From positions 1 to 45,618 of the forward strand of contig JAFAZK010000043.1 of the NCBI GenBank assembly GCA_019239825.1: a stretch of 45,618 nt of DNA. Direction: 5' to 3'. A model generated the notes under the pieces. That model saw nothing but the letters and a program-made list of their open reading frames with translations. It was not told the DNA's origin and searched no databases. Positions 36,642 through 44,993 of this stretch are shown one piece after another. Origin of the DNA: Verrucomicrobiota bacterium (lineage in GTDB: Bacteria; Verrucomicrobiota; Verrucomicrobiia; Chthoniobacterales; JAFAMB01). Position numbers and translations under genes: made by a program. Within the stretch, counting starts at the first letter, position 1; each line of letters opens with the position of its first letter.

Positions 36642-37517
36642 ATGGCCGCTATCACGCATTCGGTCGAGGTGAACGCACCGCTAAACGAGGTCTACAATCA
36701 ATGGACGCGATCCGAAGATTTCCCCCGCTTTATGGAGGGCGTGGAGGAAGTTCGGCGGGACGGTCCGAACAGGCTTTTTTGGAAAGCCAAAATTGGCGGC
36801 AAAGAGAAGCAGTGGGAAGCCGAAATCACTGAACAGATCCCTAACAGCACGATCATATGGCGAAGTGTGGACGGAGCTTCCAACATGGGGGCGGTCACGT
36901 TTGAACAATTAGATGCCATACAGACTCGGATCACTTTGAGCATGGAATACGAGCCAGAGGGGTTGATCGAGGAGGCTGGCGATGCGCTGGGCATTCCTTT
37001 GGGCCAGATTGCAGAAGATCTTAATCGATTTCGTGAGTTTATGGAAAGTGGACGCAAGCCCCTGGTCACCATAGGTCAAACTGATCCGCTTGAAACTCCG
37101 CTCTCGACCGAACCGGCCATGAAGGAGGGGAAAACCTGGAGCGCCGAAGAATCGATAGGGCGGGAGGCTTCATCTCGGGATCGAGAGATGCCGCCAGCGG
37201 CTATCATCACAGAAGCCATAGCGTCCGGTATGGAAAAATGCGGCGGACCGATCGCCGCCGAAGTAGATGAAGCTCACCAAAGGTATGGCACCGTAATCGC
37301 CGACACACCGAGACCGATAGCGACTGAGGGCACCAGCATGGAAGAAAACATTGAAACCGGCCGTGCCGACGGGAGATCTATTGGGCTTACGTACGAGCAA
37401 ATCGCGCGTCGAGCGTATGAACTCTACTTAGAGCGTGGGGAGCGGCCGGGCGACGAACGCGAAGATTGGCTGAGAGCGGAGGAAGAGTTATCGAACAAAT
37501 CACGCGACAACAGATAG
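36642..37517 (+). CDS. SRPBCC (polyketide cyclase/dehydrase) protein with C-terminal DUF2934
   Basis: A 291-residue cytoplasmic protein. Residues 1-140 form a START-like SRPBCC domain (HSVEVNAPLNEVYNQWTRSE, FPRFMEGVEEVRR, ITEQIPNSTIIWRSVDG), followed by the LNRFREFMESG end of the cyclase/dehydrase family. A polar linker leads to a DUF2934 motif near residues 247-283 (YEQIARRAYELYLERGERPG, then DEREDWLRAEEEL). SRPBCC domains bind hydrophobic ligands. Proteins of this pattern often sit with stress genes. The start ATG at 36642 is preferred over 36609 because the SRPBCC fold begins there. Confidence 0.85.
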   Translation: MAAITHSVEVNAPLNEVYNQWTRSEDFPRFMEGVEEVRRDGPNRLFWKAKIGGKEKQWEAEITEQIPNSTIIWRSVDGASNMGAVTFEQLDAIQTRITLSMEYEPEGLIEEAGDALGIPLGQIAEDLNRFREFMESGRKPLVTIGQTDPLETPLSTEPAMKEGKTWSAEESIGREASSRDREMPPAAIITEAIASGMEKCGGPIAAEVDEAHQRYGTVIADTPRPIATEGTSMEENIETGRADGRSIGLTYEQIARRAYELYLERGERPGDEREDWLRAEEELSNKSRDNR

Positions 37518-37995
37518 GGCTAGAAGGGAAATTGTGCTTGCGAGAGTTTCAGTCGCCGGTCCGTCTATTTTGGTAGGGTCATCGTTTCTAGGTGCTTTCC
37601 GCACTCAACGAAAGAGCAACTTTAGTGTTAGTAACAATTCGGCGATAATCGGACTTATCTCGCGGAGTATCTAGATACTGATGCGAAGGTAATTGAACCT
37701 AACTTGACGCCTTGGACCCGCCTTTCTTGCACCCGAATCTTCCTCATCCCGAATTGACTCGGAGATGATTAGACGAACTGCAGTTCCGGCTCCCGGATTT
37801 GATCTACGATCTTCCTCCAAAACTTGCCGAGAAATCGGCGCTAATCAGACGATCGCGCCATGTAGAGAACGACGAGTGGCGAACTCTATTTGTAGACTTC
37901 GAATCATCTTTCTCAGGGACTGGCTGAGCTAAGTCATAAAAGCCCTGTCTCAATCGTACCACCAGAGAAGAGCGGAGGAACGAATGTGATGCGTA
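37518..37995. other. Intergenic stretch
   Basis: No convincing gene on either strand. A short minus-strand frame near 37700 is not supported. Confidence 0.3.
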
Positions 37996-38956
37996 ATGCC
38001 GCGAGTGAAAAACGAGTTTGTGCGCTTCCTAAGAGATATGTATTCAGTCGAGCAGCAGGCAATGTCGCAGCTCGTGATCGCTCCAATTGCAGCAGGTGAC
38101 GTTCGGCTCGCCGGCGATCTGCGCCAGCACTGCCGGGAGACCGAAGGACACTTACGGCGCATTCGAGAAAGGCTGGAAGCTCACAACACCTCAGTCTCGG
38201 CGCTCAGAGTGCAGCGATGAAATTAGGAGCGAAGGCACCGATTCTTTTCGCTATCACGCAGCCTGAGACGCCGAGAAAACTGATCGTCCAGTCATTTTCG
38301 TACGAAGCGATGGAGTGGGCGGGGTATGAAATACTCCGCAGGCTAGCTCAATTCGCCAATGACGCCGAGACCGTCAATGTTGCCTGTGTGATTCGCGACG
38401 AGGAAAGTGCAATGATGAAGCGCCTAGAACACGACTTTGACGGGGCAGAGGAAGCTTCGCACAAGAGCAAGTCGAGCACTAAAATGGGATCCCATTTGCA
38501 GCGGCACTTGCGAGAAATATACGCCCTTGAAAACCGATCTGCGATTTTGCTAATGAGGGCCAAGACTATGGGGAAAGACCTGCAATTTTCGGGAGTTTGC
38601 CAGCTCCACTTCGAGCAGGCGCTGGTCCATGCCCGTTTATTAAAGGAGCAGATGGAAAGCTCTGGCAGGAAGAGGCGAAGATTTGCCGATAATGTATTAG
38701 CAGTAGGAGGTTGGACTCGAAATCTTTTTTTAGATTGCACGCTAACCATTCTGCTAAGATTGCCATATTTATTTATGCTCATGAACAGCTGAAGGCGGCC
38801 AGCTACGAGCTATTACAAAGAACGGCTAAACGTGCGAAAAACCAAGAGGTGCAGGATCTTTCACAAAAGCTAATTGAGCAACAGCGGCTGATGGCGGACC
38901 GGGTAGTCGGCACCTTCGATTCGGTTGTGGAAGAAATCTTGCGCTCGGCGCCATAG
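37996..38956 (+). pseudogene. Tandem YciF-like (DUF892) ferritin-type gene broken by two frameshifts
   Basis: Three frames together describe one protein with two ferritin-like repeats. Frame one (37996-38220) gives FVRFLRDMYSVEQQAMSQLV and a RETEGHLRRIRERLEAH helix. Frame two (38217-38792) gives SAAMKLGAKAPILFAITQPE, SYEAMEWAGYEILRRLAQFA and DEESAMMKRLEHDF, then begins the second repeat LQRHLREIYALENRSAILLM. Frame three (38711-38956) completes it with YAHEQLKAASYELLQRTAKR. The shifts lie near 38200 and 38705-38745. Related proteins bind iron or act in stress. Either decay or sequencing indels. Confidence 0.65.
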
Positions 38957-39032
38957 TTTCTAGCGCCGAATAGCGAGCGGTTAGGAGGACCTCGGATTCC
39001 GATTACCGCTAAGCCCTCGGATGATCGTTGCC

Positions 39033-39179
39033 CTACATTGCATTCGCCGGGTTTTCTTTGGCTCGGATCTCATCTAATGCCTTCTCTGCATTGGCCGTGA
39101 TTCTACCCGCACCGATGATTACTTGGTTTTTGTTAATTTTCGGAATTCCGATAACGAAGCGTTGGCGACGGTTATTCAT
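39033..39179 (-). CDS. Possible small protein (48 aa)
   Basis: ATG at 39179, stop at 39033: it begins MNNRRQRFVIGIPKINKNQV and ends with a helix (ANAEKALDEIRAKENPANA). Composition is protein-like, but no family or strong ribosome-binding site is visible. Confidence 0.4.
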   Translation of the reverse strand: MNNRRQRFVIGIPKINKNQVIIGAGRITANAEKALDEIRAKENPANAM

Positions 39180-39382
39180 TGGTGAGCGGATCGGTAAGAG
39201 CCGGAAATACCACGAAAGTGGAGCGGTAAGTCCGGCTTCAAATCGCTTCATTCCGTGGCGGGGACAACAGATCGCCCAGAGCAAAGTTATTCACATTTTT
39301 ATCCACCAACTAATTAACAATTCGGGGGACTTTTGCGTGAACGTCTCCATCTCGAGGCCACCAAAGCGGTTGACACAAGAGT

Positions 39383-39410
39383 TTCACCATATGTTCTGGT
39401 GAACATATGG
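39383..39410. repeat. Two overlapping, mutually exclusive perfect palindromes
   Basis: TTCACCA (39383-39389) pairs with TGGTGAA (39397-39403). CCATATGTTC (39387-39396) pairs with GAACATATGG (39401-39410) around TGGT. Each base of the shared part can join only one hairpin at a time. No gene start is nearby. Confidence 0.55.
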
Positions 39411-39500
39411 ATGTCCACGCGCGCCTTCGGCAAAGCGAATAGAGTCCGCCTGGCTTGGCAACTCCTTTGAGATCCGGCACTGTCTTGAGATCTTAGGCGA

Positions 39501-39784
39501 TCAGCGCATCCCATACGAAGGCGAAGGAAAGCGTTCCGGGCGGAAGGTGATTTCCTGGTCCGGACCTTGGTCGATTTTCTCTCCCACTGCCGCACTCACC
39601 TGAGCTGTCTTCAAGGGGAATTTGCCAGTCTTGAAAGACTCGTCCGCGAACAGGATCTGCCGCGAGAGGTCTTTCAAGCCGTGCATCATCTCTTCCCGCC
39701 GGCATGAAAGCGATTGGCCTTAGCGAGGCAGAATTGCGCGAGCGCCAGGATCGTTTGGGAGAACTCCACATTCTTCCGGAACAT
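39501..39784 (-). pseudogene. Unknown small protein in two overlapping frames
   Basis: An ATG at 39784 gives MFRKNVEFSQTILALAQFCL, then AKANRFHAGGKR and a stop. The stop TGA overlaps ATGATG of a second frame (39689-39501), which reads MHGLKDLSRQILFADESFKT and VSAAVGEKIDQGPDQ. Both halves look like protein. This is either a frameshifted gene or two translationally coupled genes. Family not recognised. Confidence 0.4.
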
Positions 39785-40266
39785 CGCGTCCAGCTCAGAG
39801 GGGATCCAGAGGGCCTAGAAAAGAGCCCAGGCGGGGAACGATTGAAGAGGAACGGGTAGGGCGGTTTTCCATGGGCGCCGGTAGGCCGGATCGAAGGGAG
39901 GGGGAAGCGAAAGGTGATTGCCCGTTGCGCTTCGCTTCAGCGAGTTCAAGCTCAAATCCGGCATAAACGGTCCACCCTACGGGCTACCCCCATTTATTCC
40001 GTTTTGACCTTGAGCTTGCTTCCGCTCCGCGCGGAAAGGGGACCTGAATTTTGCATTTGGAGATTGCCCGCTCGTTGCTCGCGCTCAAAACAAAAATGAA
40101 GATGGTCCGTCAAGCTACTTTCTGGCGGGTGGGGCAGATCCAGCGTCTTTTTCTGCGACTCCATCCAACTGGCAAGCGCACTGCGAACATGCTTTGCAGA
40201 GGGTAGTGACTCCTGTCCTTCCTTGGAAGCTTTGGGGTCGAGCCTATCTGTTTTTCGTGAAGATAG
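39785..40266. other. Intergenic stretch
   Basis: GC-rich stretch with the word GATTGCCCG at 39916-39924 and again at 40062-40070, plus partly complementary AGCTCAAATCCGGCAT-type sequence. No gene is supported. Confidence 0.3.
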
Positions 40267-40294
40267 CCGGCGAGCCTCTACCCGGGCTCGCCGG
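40267..40294. repeat. REP-like hairpin, copy 2
   Basis: CCGGCGAGC (40267-40275) pairs with GCTCGCCGG (40286-40294); the loop CTCTACCCGG differs from the copy at 25616-25643 by two bases, and these extend the stem. Confidence 0.7.
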
Positions 40295-40522
40295 TCTCAA
40301 ATTAGCCATTTTCCGCAAATGTTTGCGAAAAAGTTGCCTTCGCCAGATCCCAGTAGTAACGGCAACCTTCAAAAGCTCCCAGACCGTCAGGCGGCCCGGA
40401 CAGAGATGAATCGCGTAATGTTGATTAGAACAAAAAGCGCTCGTTCTGTTACGCGACAGAATGGGCCGATTGTTTATAATCTTCGGGAGTAATCTGCCGG
40501 GTTGGCAAACTCAGAACGATTT

Positions 40523-40735
40523 ATGCAACGGAAAAAGTCGCTAAATCAACATCGAGAAGAATATCTCAAACTGACCATAGAACACCTTTTTGTCGTGCTG
40601 AACGCCAAGGTTAGCTCACGGCAGGCGAAGAAGAAGGAATTACTGGAGGCACATGCCTGCTTTACGAGAGAATTTCTCATTTATTTGAAGAGCATGGGCT
40701 TATTCAGGAAGATTAGCTGCCAGCCTCCCTGTTAG
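40523..40735 (+). CDS. Hypothetical protein (70 aa)
   Basis: Starts MQRKKSLNQHREEYLKLTIE, followed by HLFVVLNAKVSSRQAKKKEL and a helix with AHACFTREFLIYLKSMG. Basic, helical and soluble. A TTG start at 40502 is possible. Unknown family. Confidence 0.45.
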   Translation: MQRKKSLNQHREEYLKLTIEHLFVVLNAKVSSRQAKKKELLEAHACFTREFLIYLKSMGLFRKISCQPPC

Positions 40736-41203
40736 CGTCGGCAGGGTTCGAACTCTTCCTTTTAAACCTCATGTGGCGCATTGATCCAACGCTCCAAAAC
40801 GCCTGTGCTCGATCACTACGGCTTCTCTACTCCTCAATCAGCGCCCATCAAAAACAGACCTAGAATCACAGTCGGCTTGATCGGGGCGCCAGAGGCACCA
40901 GCGGCCTTCTTTCTGTCCGCCGAGTGTCAGCTAAATCAGTGGATGCATTCTGACTTCCTCGTTTTCGACTTGATAGCAGGGAACGCCGGCAATGAGGTCC
41001 AGCGCAACACCCGAAACCGCATCGATCAAAAGTTGATGACCGTGAAATGGCGGTGGGACTTGTCATGGGATAATAAAGTCAATCGAGTGCCGGCTTCGCC
41101 AGATTCAAAGGGAGCATCTACGATGACTTGGGATCAAGATCTTTGATAGCTGTACGTCGTGCTGCGTATCGAATACCTTTATTAGATGAGGAGCAGTTCG
41201 CGC
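40736..41203. other. Intergenic stretch with a doubtful frame
   Basis: A 121-codon plus-strand frame (40781-41146) has weak protein character. GGGTTCGAACTC at 40741-40752 resembles a tRNA T-loop but has no matching stem. Confidence 0.25.
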
Positions 41204-41368
41204 TCAGGCAGGAAGATCTGGCAGATCTTCACTTTTGTCTGGATCATCACCTTCAACCGTTGCGTCCGACGCTTCTCGTGCAGGGTTGACTTCCTCGTTT
41301 TCTTGACCGTCATCATCAGATTCTGGGCGGTCTTCTGGAATGTCGCCTTCGGGATCTTTTACGCTCAT
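41204..41368 (-). CDS. Small acidic disordered protein (54 aa)
   Basis: ATG at 41368: MSVKDPEGDIPEDRPESDDD, then GQENEEVNPAREASDATVEG and an acidic tail ending LPDLPA. Roughly 40 percent Asp/Glu with few hydrophobics, resembling in character the small acidic proteins at 18026, 19488 and 21396, though I see no shared motif. Predicted disordered, function unknown. Confidence 0.55.
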   Translation of the reverse strand: MSVKDPEGDIPEDRPESDDDGQENEEVNPAREASDATVEGDDPDKSEDLPDLPA

Positions 41369-41597
41369 ATTCCAGATTCGCGCCAGCCACGCCTGCGAGT
41401 CTCATCATTCTGGCATAAGCATGGCGATCCATTACAAAAGATACAGGTTATCACTGTGTTGTATTCAGCGAAAGACTGTGTCACTCATGAGGCCATAAAA
41501 GCTGCACAAGTTTGATACGGCACACGCCCGCACAAACCTCACTCTGATTATTAGCGACTCAGGTTTTGATACTCCTCTGCATTATTACGGCCAGATT

Positions 41598-41808
41598 CTA
41601 AAGCATCTTGGACACCGTCTTTTTGGCTGCAGGCGCCAGCTCACGGGTGACGGAATCAACCTGCGACACGACTGCCGATGACAGTGCGATCGGCTCGCGC
41701 GCTGGCCGCCACTAGCTGCTGAACCACGTCGGCCCACTTCTCATGCCCGGGGTCGCGACGCTGGTAATCTTGATTATCCTCGGTTTTGCACTGCTTTACT
41801 GGCCGCAC
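41598..41808 (-). pseudogene. Frameshifted small helical protein
   Basis: One frame reads YQRRDPGHEKWADVVQQLVA down to about 41690. The next frame continues REPIALSSAVVSQVDSVTRE and LAPAAKKTVSKML to a stop at 41598. Joined, they make a plausible 65-70-residue helical protein with a GTG start at 41808. Family not recognised. Confidence 0.35.
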
Positions 41809-41874
41809 CTCCCCGAAAGTTTCAATGGACGAGACAGTGTTCTACTCTGGCATTGCCGAGTTGTTACTTGGCAG

Positions 41875-42275
41875 TGGAGAAAAACGATCAACAGTACGAG
41901 ATCGATCTCATCGAGCGGACGGTCAAGGGCGACGAAGCCGCTTTTAGCCGCTCTCTATGATCGTTTGTCCCCCCTTCTATACGGCATGGCACTTCGGATG
42001 ATGAACAACGCCGTCGAAGTGGAAGATGTATTGCAAGAAGGATTCGTTTATATCTGGCAACGAGCCGCGGCGTTGATGCCAGCCGCGGCAGTCTCGTGTC
42101 TTGGGCGGTAATGGTCGTTCGAAATAAGGCGATAGATCAGCCCCGCATTCGAGCACGAGGAGAGCGCCTGCAGGAACGTGTGGCCTCTTCTCCCGAGCCA
42201 ACACCCAAGAAATTCCCGGTACTCGAAGAGCCTGGGTACGTATCTATACAGTTTAAAAAGTACACGCTCTATTAA
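41875..42275 (+). pseudogene. Broken ECF RNA polymerase sigma factor
   Basis: Region 2 is recognisable. A GTG at 41875 opens ERTVKGDEAAFSR. After a one-base shift near 41953 comes LYDRLSPLLYGMALRMMNNA, then VEVEDVLQEGFVYIWQRAA. After a second shift near 42075 comes DASRGSLVSWAVMVVRNKAI, then DQPRIRARGERLQERV. The sequence degrades before region 4, so no DNA-binding -35 domain remains. An intact ECF factor would be about 180-200 residues. No anti-sigma gene is recognised nearby; the next gene lies on the opposite strand. Confidence 0.7.
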
Positions 42276-42326
42276 ACGAAACGGGTCCATCTCAACACGA
42301 GAAAGCAACGGCCGCATTTCGCTGCG

Positions 42327-43238
42327 TTACTGCTCGCTGCCCGGCTCTACCGGAATTCGCAAGATTGCCTCGGTCACTATCGCCCGGCCAGAATTCTGCC
42401 CCGTCAGTGAGTATAATTCGTCATCACTCCGGACTCGGTAACGCCGCCCACCACGAACCAGCCAAACCGTCGGTTCCTGTGGTACACGATAAATTCCGCC
42501 CTGAACCTCAATCTGGGCTACCTCCGCAGTTTGAGCCTGCTCTTTATCGGCGTACCCTGCGAGTTTTTTCCGATCCGAATCTAGCTCACTCTGGACATCG
42601 CTCACCCGCTTATCGGACTGATTTTGCAGATCTTTAAGATCCTGAGCTTGCTTGTCCTTTGCCGCGCCGAATTCTGTCTCCAGAGTATTGTACTTCAAAT
42701 TCGTCTCGGTCTTGAAGTCTTCAAGACTCTTCTGCTCCTGTTCGAACTCAGCCTGAAGGTTCGACAGTTGTTTTTGGCTAGCCGAAATCTGGGTTTGTGC
42801 TTTGTCTAGTCTCGATTCTAAGTTTTTGGCTTGATCCTGATATTCTGTCCTCAGACTGTCGTACTTCGAATCTGCCTCGGTCTTGGCATCCTTAAGACTG
42901 TTCTGCTTCTGTTCGAACTGAGCCTGAAGGTTCGACAGTTGTTTCTGACCGGCCGAAATCTGGGTTTGCGCTGTATCTAGTTTCGATTCTAAGTTTTTGG
43001 CCTGGTCCTGATACTGCTTAACGCTCTCCCGAAGCCCAGCCGAATCTTGGCTTGAGCGTTCGACCTCTGATCTTAAATCTGTGATCACGGCAGCAGCGAC
43101 TATGATACCGAGTATCGCAATAGCCGATCCAAATACGGAAAGGTACGCGAGCGTCCTATTTGAAAGATTCGATTTCTTCGGAGGCTCCGAGCTGGCACTG
43201 GATTGGGGGGATATGTCGGCCACAAAAAGCATTCGCAT
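42327..43238 (-). CDS. Membrane-anchored coiled-coil protein with internal 57-residue repeats
   Basis: A 303-residue protein. A Ser/Pro-rich N-terminus and one membrane span (LAYLSVFGSAIAILGIIVAA, about residues 30-52) are followed by a long coiled coil to about residue 235. Residues 76-132 and 133-189 are near-identical repeats opening YQDQAKNLES and containing AQTQIS, QKQLSNLQA and FE. The C-terminal domain GGIYRVPQEPTVWLVRGGRR, then YRVRSDDELYSLTG, looks like a small beta-rich module resembling repeats in secreted or surface proteins. An extracytoplasmic structural role is plausible. An alternative GTG start lies five codons in. Confidence 0.8.
   Translation of the reverse strand: MRMLFVADISPQSSASSEPPKKSNLSNRTLAYLSVFGSAIAILGIIVAAAVITDLRSEVERSSQDSAGLRESVKQYQDQAKNLESKLDTAQTQISAGQKQLSNLQAQFEQKQNSLKDAKTEADSKYDSLRTEYQDQAKNLESRLDKAQTQISASQKQLSNLQAEFEQEQKSLEDFKTETNLKYNTLETEFGAAKDKQAQDLKDLQNQSDKRVSDVQSELDSDRKKLAGYADKEQAQTAEVAQIEVQGGIYRVPQEPTVWLVRGGRRYRVRSDDELYSLTGQNSGRAIVTEAILRIPVEPGSEQ
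42672..43013 (-). repeat. Two tandem 171-base repeats inside the coiled-coil gene
   Basis: Residues 76-132 (43013-42843) and 133-189 (42842-42672) are encoded by two adjacent copies of a 171-base unit with high DNA identity, pointing to a recent in-frame duplication that lengthened the coiled coil. Confidence 0.75.
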
Positions 43239-43613
43239 GGCGCTCGCAGCGCGGTCGTTACGCTGAGAAGATGCTGCAGGATTTCCAAAGAACCCCCGCG
43301 GCGTTCAGCGTCGAAACTACAAGGAATGCCGGCACTCCCTGGCCGGTAGATTGCATGGATTTGCTGGAAGCCTTTTTGCGAAACGAAGTTATTCGTTTTA
43401 GTCCCCAATTTGTACCCGGCGGCGCTCAATCGGTAAATACGTCAAACGGCCTATCGCTCTGGGCCGGTGCTACTTCAGAACCGCGACATAGGCACTTTCC
43501 CAAGGCAGGCGCAAAGTTCCGGCTGTCCATCGCCTCGCCTGCGGCGATTGAGGCGAGTCCTCCTGAACCGGCCACCAGCTCGGGTTAGGTCAGAGCCAAC
43601 CGGCTCTATATTG
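43239..43613. other. Intergenic stretch
   Basis: A plus-strand frame (43160-43588) covers this gap but overlaps the 5' end of the coiled-coil gene and is not protein-like. No repeat recognised. Confidence 0.3.
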
Positions 43614-44129
43614 TTAAGAAAGGCCTTTGAAAGCCTCTCGCGCCCATTCAATTCTTTGCGCTTCCACACGCTTGTGCTGTTCGTTAGCACGCTGACTCAG
43701 TCGAGCAAAGTCTATGTTCCTTAGTGGTGGCGCGTTTTCTTGAATTGCCAGCAGAACATTCCAAAGCGCGCCTTTGCCTTCAATTCCCAGAGCCAGCGCC
43801 TCGATTTGTTCCAGGCGCGCGAGCTGGGCTCCGCCCGGGTCTTCCAAGCGCACCTTTAAACGGGCCAGTTTTTCGGCAAAATAGGCTGTAGAATTGCGCA
43901 ACGGCGCGGCGCTTGCTCCAACAGACTGCAGGATCGTTTTCAGAGTTTCCCGATCCTGCTCAATCTCCTGCTGCAACTCGACGAAGAACTGCTCCTCGCG
44001 AGCGCTGGAGTGCGTTGCGATAAGATGAGTAACTATTTCAAGACCCGCAACGGAACCTGCGTAATGATCTTGGAGATACGTTTGCAGCTCTTTTAAAGGC
44101 ACCAGACGATTTCGCTTTCTGGCTCGCAC
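43614..44129 (-). CDS. Hypothetical helical protein (up to 171 aa)
   Basis: An all-helical cytoplasmic protein with features DHYAGSVAGLEIVTHLIATH, EEQFFVELQQEIEQDRETLK, ARLEQIEALALGIEGKGALW and a C-terminal helix EWAREAFKGL. I recall this as a widespread uncharacterised family of ferritin-like appearance, but I cannot name it. Start is GTG at 44129, with a GTG at 44102 as alternative. It is followed at 150 bases by no same-strand gene. Confidence 0.7.
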   Translation of the reverse strand: MRARKRNRLVPLKELQTYLQDHYAGSVAGLEIVTHLIATHSSAREEQFFVELQQEIEQDRETLKTILQSVGASAAPLRNSTAYFAEKLARLKVRLEDPGGAQLARLEQIEALALGIEGKGALWNVLLAIQENAPPLRNIDFARLSQRANEQHKRVEAQRIEWAREAFKGLS

Positions 44130-44209
44130 TCGGATCTGAATTTCTGGGTGCTACGCGTTACCAACCGCTCCTCTGAACGCCAGCGCAGCCGCTCCAGGTT
44201 CAAACTTCC

Positions 44210-44811
44210 CTACGAACCGCCTGTGATGGCGCTTGTTAGCTCCTCGGCGAGCTCCGGCGGAGTGAATGGGTCTCTGTCGCCGACCAGAACGGTAGGTAAG
44301 AGGGTGGCGGCAAGCCACAAGTGTGGGCTACCACTCTGTCATCCCTACATGGGAATCCTTCATCCTTGGCAACATCGAAAAAGAGCTGTACGAAACGTTG
44401 GAACAAAGGCGTGCCAATGTCGTTGATATATTGTCCAGCGCGGATGCCGTTGCGGTTCTCCGGCCCGAAGAAGACGTTGCGGAACTGCTGTGGATGGGCG
44501 GTGCAGAACTGAATCAAGCCACGTGAAGTAGCAAAAAGACGCTCTTTCGGTACACGATATTTAGCGGCAATCGCGTCGAAGCTCTGAATCAGCAGCCCGA
44601 TCGTCTCGCTGCTCAACTCGGCAAGAATATGCCATTTGTCACGAAAATGCTGGTAGATCACCGCGTGCGTATAGCCGATCTCTTTAGCGATCGCACGAAG
44701 CGTCACGGCTTCGTAACCGCGATCGGCAAACATTTTGCTTGCAGCCGCAAGGATTTCGCCCCGCAGCCTTTCCTTGCGCTCTAGCCGGCGACTTGGTGAT
44801 GTGGATGTCAC
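44210..44811 (-). pseudogene. TetR-family regulator with a C-terminal frameshift
   Basis: The N-terminal helix-turn-helix is intact (LRGEILAAASKMFADRGYEA, then LRAIAKEIGYTHAVIYQHFR), followed by the ligand domain. The first frame runs to a stop at 44236 but loses protein character after VVAHT. A one-base shift near 44320 gives LWLAATLLPTVLVGDRDPFT, PPELAEELTSAITGGS and a stop at 44210, a natural TetR end. The product, if made, would have a replaced last 30 residues. It is divergent from an NmrA-like gene, with operator-like dyads between them. Confidence 0.75.
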
Positions 44812-44862
44812 TTCAATAGCTTAGTCCCTTTCGACGATTTTTTCGACCGCTTGTTGACTTAT

Positions 44863-44928
44863 AACCATTGGTTGCAACAGCGCGGTGTCCCCAATATGTA
44901 ACCACTGCTTGATTTGCAACCAATGGTT
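44863..44928. promoter_or_regulatory. Paired operator dyads between TetR and NmrA-like genes
   Basis: AACCATTGGTTGCAA (44863-44877) and TTGCAACCAATGGTT (44914-44928) are perfect reverse complements 36 bases apart. Each contains the palindrome AACCA-T/A-TGGTT. A weaker third site (AACCACTGCTT, 44900-44910) lies between. This is the arrangement expected for a TetR regulator controlling itself and the divergent gene. Confidence 0.7.
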
Positions 44929-44993
44929 TTATTTGGACTCTAATGGTCAGGTCGCTCATTTGGATGGGCGGCCAAACAAGGAGAAAAACGAGC

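Noticed and set aside
39387..39410. GAACAT palindrome as a LexA/SOS box
   Set aside because: The half-sites are in the opposite arrangement and spacing to known LexA boxes, and no SOS gene is adjacent.
40741..40758. GGGTTCGAACTC as a tRNA T-loop
   Set aside because: The flanking bases do not pair into a T-stem and no acceptor, D or anticodon arms are found on either strand.
43160..43588. 142-codon plus-strand frame
   Set aside because: It is partly antisense to the coiled-coil gene, and its composition is not protein-like.
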